From Nocardioides lianchengensis (GTDB taxonomy: Bacteria > Actinomycetota > Actinomycetes > Propionibacteriales > Nocardioidaceae): DNA of 64,000 nucleotides. A program made the translations under genes and the position numbers. The first letter of the stretch is position 1. Every line of letters begins with the position of its first letter. The notes beneath the pieces are model-generated. The model did not search any database and was not told the DNA's origin. It was given only the letters and a program-made list of their open reading frames with translations. Shown in pieces: positions 60,666 to 64,000 of the stretch. The stretch spans positions 359,790 to 423,789 of the forward strand of contig NZ_FMZM01000004.1 of assembly GCF_900101465.1 (NCBI RefSeq), written 5' to 3'.

Positions 60666-62698
60666 CGCAGGAACGCCGCAGCCACGCCCGCGTCGACGGG
60701 GACGTGCAGGCCGGTGGTGTGGGTCATGTCGGGACCGCAGAGCACGAAGACGGCGTTGGCGATGTTCTCCGGCAGCACCTCGCGCTTGAGGATGGTGCGC
60801 TGCGCGTAGAACTTGCCGAGGTCCTTCTCCTCCACGCCGTAGACCGCGGCGCGGTTGGCGCCCCAGCCGCTGGCGAAGATGCCCGATCCCGCGACGACGC
60901 CGTCCGGGTTCACGCCGTTGACCTTGACGCCGTGGGCGCCGAGCTCGGCGGCGAGCAGCCGGACCTGGTGGGCCTGGTCGGCCTTGGTCGCGGAGTAGGC
61001 GATGTTGTTCGGGCCGGCGAAGACGGAGTTCTTCGAGGAGATGTAGACGATGTCGCCGCCCATCTCCTGCTCGATGAGCACCTTGGCCGCGGCCTTCGAG
61101 ACCAGGAACGAGCCCTTGGCCATCACGTTGTGCTGCAGGTCCCAGTCGGCCTCGGTGGTCTCGAGGAGCGACTTGGACAGCGACAGACCGGCGTTGTTGA
61201 CGACCAGGTCGAGACCGCCGAAGGCGAGCACGGCCGCGTCGACCATGGCCTGGACGGCGTCCTCCTTGGACACGTCGGCGGCGACGCCGACGGCGACGTC
61301 CGAGCCACCGATCTCGGCGGCGGCGGCCTGGGCCTTCGCGAGGTCCAGGTCGGCGATGACGACGCAGGCGCCCTCGGCCGCGAGCTTCTTGGCCGTGGCC
61401 TTGCCGATGCCGCCGGCGGCACCGGTGATCAGCGCGATCCGGGTGGCGAGCGGCTTGGGCTTCGGCATCCGCTGGAGCTTGGCCTCCTCGAGCGCCCAGT
61501 ACTCGATGCGGAACTTCTCCGCCTCGTCGATCGGGGCGTACGTCGAGAGGCCCTCGGCGCCACGCATCACGTTGATGGCGTTGGTGTAGAACTCGCCGGC
61601 CACGCGGGCGGTCTGCTTGTCCTTGCCGAAGCTGAACATGCCGACGCCGGGGACCAGCACGATGAGCGGGTCCGCGCCGCGGATCGCCGGGGACTCCGGC
61701 GTGGCGTTGCGGTCGTAGTAGCCCTGGTAGTCCTCGCGGTAGGAGACCGCGAGCTCCTTCAGGCGGGCGATCGAGTCCTCGACCGACGCCGACGCGGGCA
61801 GGTCGAGGATGAGCGGCTTGACCTTGGTCCGCAGGAAGTGGTCCGGGCAGGACGTGCCCAGGTCACCCAGGCGCGGGTGCTCGCTGGCGGCCAGGAAGTC
61901 GAGGACGACGTCGTGGTCGGCGAAGTGGCCGACCATCGGACGGTCGACCGACGCGATGCCGCGGATGGTCGGGGCCAGGGCAGCGGCCTTGGCGCGACGC
62001 TCGGCCTCCGGCAGGGCGCCGTACCCCTCGAGGGCGGGACCGAAGGGCTCGGCCTTCGAGTGCTCGGCGATGTACGACGCCGCGGTGTCGATGATCCACA
62101 GCGAGTTGGACTCGGCCTCCTCGGAGGTGTCGCCCCACGCGGTGATGCCGTGGCCGCCGAGGATGCAGCCGATCGCCTGCGGGTTCTTCTCCTTGATCTC
62201 GGCGATGTCGAGACCGAGCTGGAAGCCGGGGCGACGCCACGGGACCCAGACGACCTTGTCGCCGAAGATCGTGGTGGTCAGCTCCTGGCCGTCCGCGGCG
62301 GTCGCGATCGCGATGCCGGAGTCGGGGTGCAGGTGGTCGACGTGCGCGGCGTCGACGAGACCGTGCATCGCGGTGTCGATCGACGGCGCCGCACCACCCT
62401 TGCCGTGCAGGCAGTAGTCGAACGCGGCGACCATCTCGTCCTCGCGGTCGAGACCCGGGTAGACGTCGACCAGCGCGCGCATCCGGTCCAGGCGGAGCAC
62501 GGCCAGGCCGCTCTCTTTCAGGGTGCCGAGGTCGCCACCCGAGCCCTTCACCCAGAGCAGCTCGACGGGCTCACCGGTGACCGGGTCGGTCTCGGTGCCC
62601 TTCGCCGAGGTGTTGCCGCCCGCGTAGTTGGTGTTCTTGGGGTCGGCGCCGAGGCGGTTGGACCGGGCGATCAGCTCGGCCGCAGCAGGGTTGGTCAT
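60662..62698 (-). CDS. Bifunctional rhamnulose-1-phosphate aldolase / short-chain dehydrogenase RhaEW
   Basis: A 678-residue fusion. The N-terminal class II aldolase half (1-400) has NYAGGNTSAKG and zinc ligands in HVDHLHP (His122, His124), and splits L-rhamnulose 1-phosphate into dihydroxyacetone phosphate and L-lactaldehyde. The C-terminal SDR half (about 415-678) has TGAAGGIG near 422-430 and the catalytic YSATK near 566-571, and is expected to oxidise lactaldehyde to L-lactate. The fusion is known from Bacillus and actinobacteria as RhaEW. The ATG at 62698 follows a GAAAGG-like site; the 3' end overlaps rhaB. The lactate product links this operon to lutABC nearby. Confidence 0.93.
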   Translation of the reverse strand: MTNPAAAELIARSNRLGADPKNTNYAGGNTSAKGTETDPVTGEPVELLWVKGSGGDLGTLKESGLAVLRLDRMRALVDVYPGLDREDEMVAAFDYCLHGKGGAAPSIDTAMHGLVDAAHVDHLHPDSGIAIATAADGQELTTTIFGDKVVWVPWRRPGFQLGLDIAEIKEKNPQAIGCILGGHGITAWGDTSEEAESNSLWIIDTAASYIAEHSKAEPFGPALEGYGALPEAERRAKAAALAPTIRGIASVDRPMVGHFADHDVVLDFLAASEHPRLGDLGTSCPDHFLRTKVKPLILDLPASASVEDSIARLKELAVSYREDYQGYYDRNATPESPAIRGADPLIVLVPGVGMFSFGKDKQTARVAGEFYTNAINVMRGAEGLSTYAPIDEAEKFRIEYWALEEAKLQRMPKPKPLATRIALITGAAGGIGKATAKKLAAEGACVVIADLDLAKAQAAAAEIGGSDVAVGVAADVSKEDAVQAMVDAAVLAFGGLDLVVNNAGLSLSKSLLETTEADWDLQHNVMAKGSFLVSKAAAKVLIEQEMGGDIVYISSKNSVFAGPNNIAYSATKADQAHQVRLLAAELGAHGVKVNGVNPDGVVAGSGIFASGWGANRAAVYGVEEKDLGKFYAQRTILKREVLPENIANAVFVLCGPDMTHTTGLHVPVDAGVAAAFLR

Positions 62699-62754
62699 GA
62701 TGCCTTTCTCGTCTTCTGGGGAAGGGGTTCGGGTGCGCGATCAGGGGCGGACCG

Positions 62755-63918
62755 TCAGGTCCAGGACAGCTGGGTCCCGCCGACGCGGGACTCCTCGATC
62801 TGCTGCTGGTAGCCGGACGCGGCGTACGCCTTCATCGGGCTAGCGGGCAGACCGCGCTCCTCGCGCCAGGCGGCGAGGTCGGCGCGGACGTCGGTGTAGA
62901 ACGCGTCGTTGAAGATCTCGTGGGCCCCGAGGACGTCGCCGGCCTCCTGCGCCGCGCTCAGCGCGTCACGGTCGACGAGCAGCGCGCGCGCCGTCATCTC
63001 CTGGACGTTGAGGACCGAGCGGATCTGGCCGGGGATCTTGTCCTCGACGTTGTGGCACTGGTCGAGCATGAAGGCCACGTCGGAGTCGGGGCCGTAGCCG
63101 CCGCCGCGGATGACCTCGAAGATGATCCGGAACAGCTGGAACGGGTCGGCCGAGCCGACGATCAGGTCGTCGTCGGCGTAGAAGCGGCTGTTGAAGTCGA
63201 ACGAGCCGAGCTTCCCGAGGCGCAGCAGCTGCATCACGATGAACTCGATGTTGGTGCCGGGCGCGTGGTGGCCGGTGTCGAGACAGACCGTGGCCCGCTC
63301 GCCGAGCGCGCTCACCTGCGCGTACGACGTACCCCAGTCCGGGACGTCGGTGTGGTAGAACGCCGGCTCGAAGAACTTGTACTCCAGGACCAGGCGCTGC
63401 TCCTCGCCGATCCGGTCGTAGATCGCGGAGAGCGACTCGTGCAGGCGGTCCTGACGGCCGCGCAGGTCGGCCTGGCCCGGGTAGTTGGAGCCCTCGGCCA
63501 GCCAGATCTTCAGGTCACGCGAGCCGGTCGCGTCCATCACGTCGATGCACTCGAAGTGGTGGTCGATCGCCTTCTGGCGCACCTTCTTGTCGATGTGCGT
63601 CAGGGCGCCGAACTTGTAGTCGTCGTCCTGGAAGGTGTTCGAGTTGACGGTGCCGAGCGCGACACCCTGCTCCGCGGCGTACGCGCGGAGGGCGGCGTAG
63701 TCGTCGGTCTTGTCCCACGGGATGTGCAGGGCGACCTTCGGCGCGAGGCCGGTGAAGCGGTTGACCGTCGCGGCGTCGGCGATCTTCTCCTCGATGGAGC
63801 GCGGGGTGCCGGGCGTGCCGAACACCTTGAACCGGGTGCCGGAGTTGCCGAACGCCCACGAGGGCAGCTCGATGGCCTGGCCCTCGAGCTGCGGGGCGAT
63901 CTGGCTGAACGTCGTCAT
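62755..63918 (-). CDS. rhaI: L-rhamnose isomerase, RhaI (Pseudomonas/Bacillus) type
   Basis: A 387-residue xylose-isomerase-fold enzyme converting L-rhamnose to L-rhamnulose. It resembles the P. stutzeri-type enzyme rather than E. coli RhaA: FGNSGTRFKVFGTPGTPR at the start, KVALHIPWDKTDDY, LVLEYKFFEPAFYHTDVPDWGTSY, CLDTGHHAPGTNIEF and LGSFDFNSRFYADDDL, which hold the Glu, Asp and His metal ligands. The ATG at 63918 has GAGAAG about 10 bases upstream, within the end of the previous gene. Gap to rhaEW is 56 bases with no strong hairpin. Confidence 0.94.
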   Translation of the reverse strand: MTTFSQIAPQLEGQAIELPSWAFGNSGTRFKVFGTPGTPRSIEEKIADAATVNRFTGLAPKVALHIPWDKTDDYAALRAYAAEQGVALGTVNSNTFQDDDYKFGALTHIDKKVRQKAIDHHFECIDVMDATGSRDLKIWLAEGSNYPGQADLRGRQDRLHESLSAIYDRIGEEQRLVLEYKFFEPAFYHTDVPDWGTSYAQVSALGERATVCLDTGHHAPGTNIEFIVMQLLRLGKLGSFDFNSRFYADDDLIVGSADPFQLFRIIFEVIRGGGYGPDSDVAFMLDQCHNVEDKIPGQIRSVLNVQEMTARALLVDRDALSAAQEAGDVLGAHEIFNDAFYTDVRADLAAWREERGLPASPMKAYAASGYQQQIEESRVGGTQLSWT

Positions 63919-63925
63919 CGTGACA

Positions 63926-64000
63926 TCACTTCTCGGTGGTCGGGGCGGCCGGGGGTGTGGCTGCCGTGGTGTTCGGGAGGAGGGCCAGCTGGTCCTCCAG
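63926..64000 (-). CDS. C-terminal end of an unidentified gene upstream of rhaI
   Basis: The frame from the window edge reads LEDQLALLPNTTAATPPAAP then TTEK and stops at 63926, 7 bases before the rhaI start. Only 24 residues are visible: a helix-like start and a low-complexity Ala/Pro/Thr tail. It is presumably the preceding member of the rhamnose operon. The identity cannot be told. Confidence 0.55.
   Translation of the reverse strand: MEDQLALLPNTTAATPPAAPTTEK

Overview
The window is about 70% GC. Nearly every gene starts with ATG or GTG and has a GGAGG-like ribosome site. Neighbouring genes often share ATGA or GTGA overlaps, and intergenic hairpins lack U-tracts. Together with the gene families present, this points to a soil or plant-associated actinobacterium, most like Nocardioides and relatives; that placement is inferred from style, not from a marker gene. 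I see no rRNA, tRNA, insertion sequence, integrase or CRISPR array. The window reads as a chromosomal plant-sugar utilisation island.

Left part (1-12.1 kb): L-arabinose uptake and catabolism. A minus-strand operon runs from a lipoprotein sugar-binding protein (7925-8923) through an intergenic hairpin to the ABC ATPase, two permeases, a LacI regulator, ribulokinase (araB), ribulose-phosphate 4-epimerase (araD) and the isomerase (araA, cut by the window edge). The transporter resembles the furanose-specific YtfQRT-YjfF type, which fits furanoside-releasing enzymes. Next to it lie a protein with four tandem XRE-type helix-turn-helix units, an aldose 1-epimerase and a second, paralogous LacI regulator.

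Middle (12.1-40.7 kb): six very large secreted multidomain enzymes aimed at arabinofuranosides. They are three GH43-type proteins with LamG and Ig-like modules, a GH51 alpha-L-arabinofuranosidase, a GH127 beta-L-arabinofuranosidase with its Cys/Glu zinc site, and a 2463-residue protein carrying two GH43 units. Copies of a 14-bp LacI-type palindrome (consensus TGTKARCGYTMACA) sit in front of the transporter, the epimerase, the GH127 gene and the two divergent GH43 genes, so they probably form one arabinose regulon. Two of these promoters share an unusual extended block with an apparently leaderless start.

Right part (40.7-64 kb): a ribokinase, a divergent VOC/MarR pair with two clear operators, a GH78 alpha-L-rhamnosidase whose signal peptide is split from the body by a one-base frameshift, a stand-alone HTH protein, the LutABC lactate-oxidation operon with its divergent GntR/FadR regulator, a secreted serine hydrolase divergent from a NarL-type two-component system, and a rhamnose operon: rhaI, rhaEW (aldolase-dehydrogenase fusion), rhaB and a Tat-exported GH106 alpha-L-rhamnosidase. 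Rhamnose catabolism yields L-lactaldehyde, then lactate, which LutABC can convert to pyruvate, so the rha and lut modules plausibly form one route.

The most unusual observations are: the duplicated promoter block with a conserved 16-mer and an MCRLSH-encoding start or upstream ORF; the G-tract frameshift in the GH78 signal peptide; the four-HTH protein; a perfectly centred nested palindrome at 56019-56112; and a 66-bp inverted repeat whose arms contain DnaA-box-like sequences.
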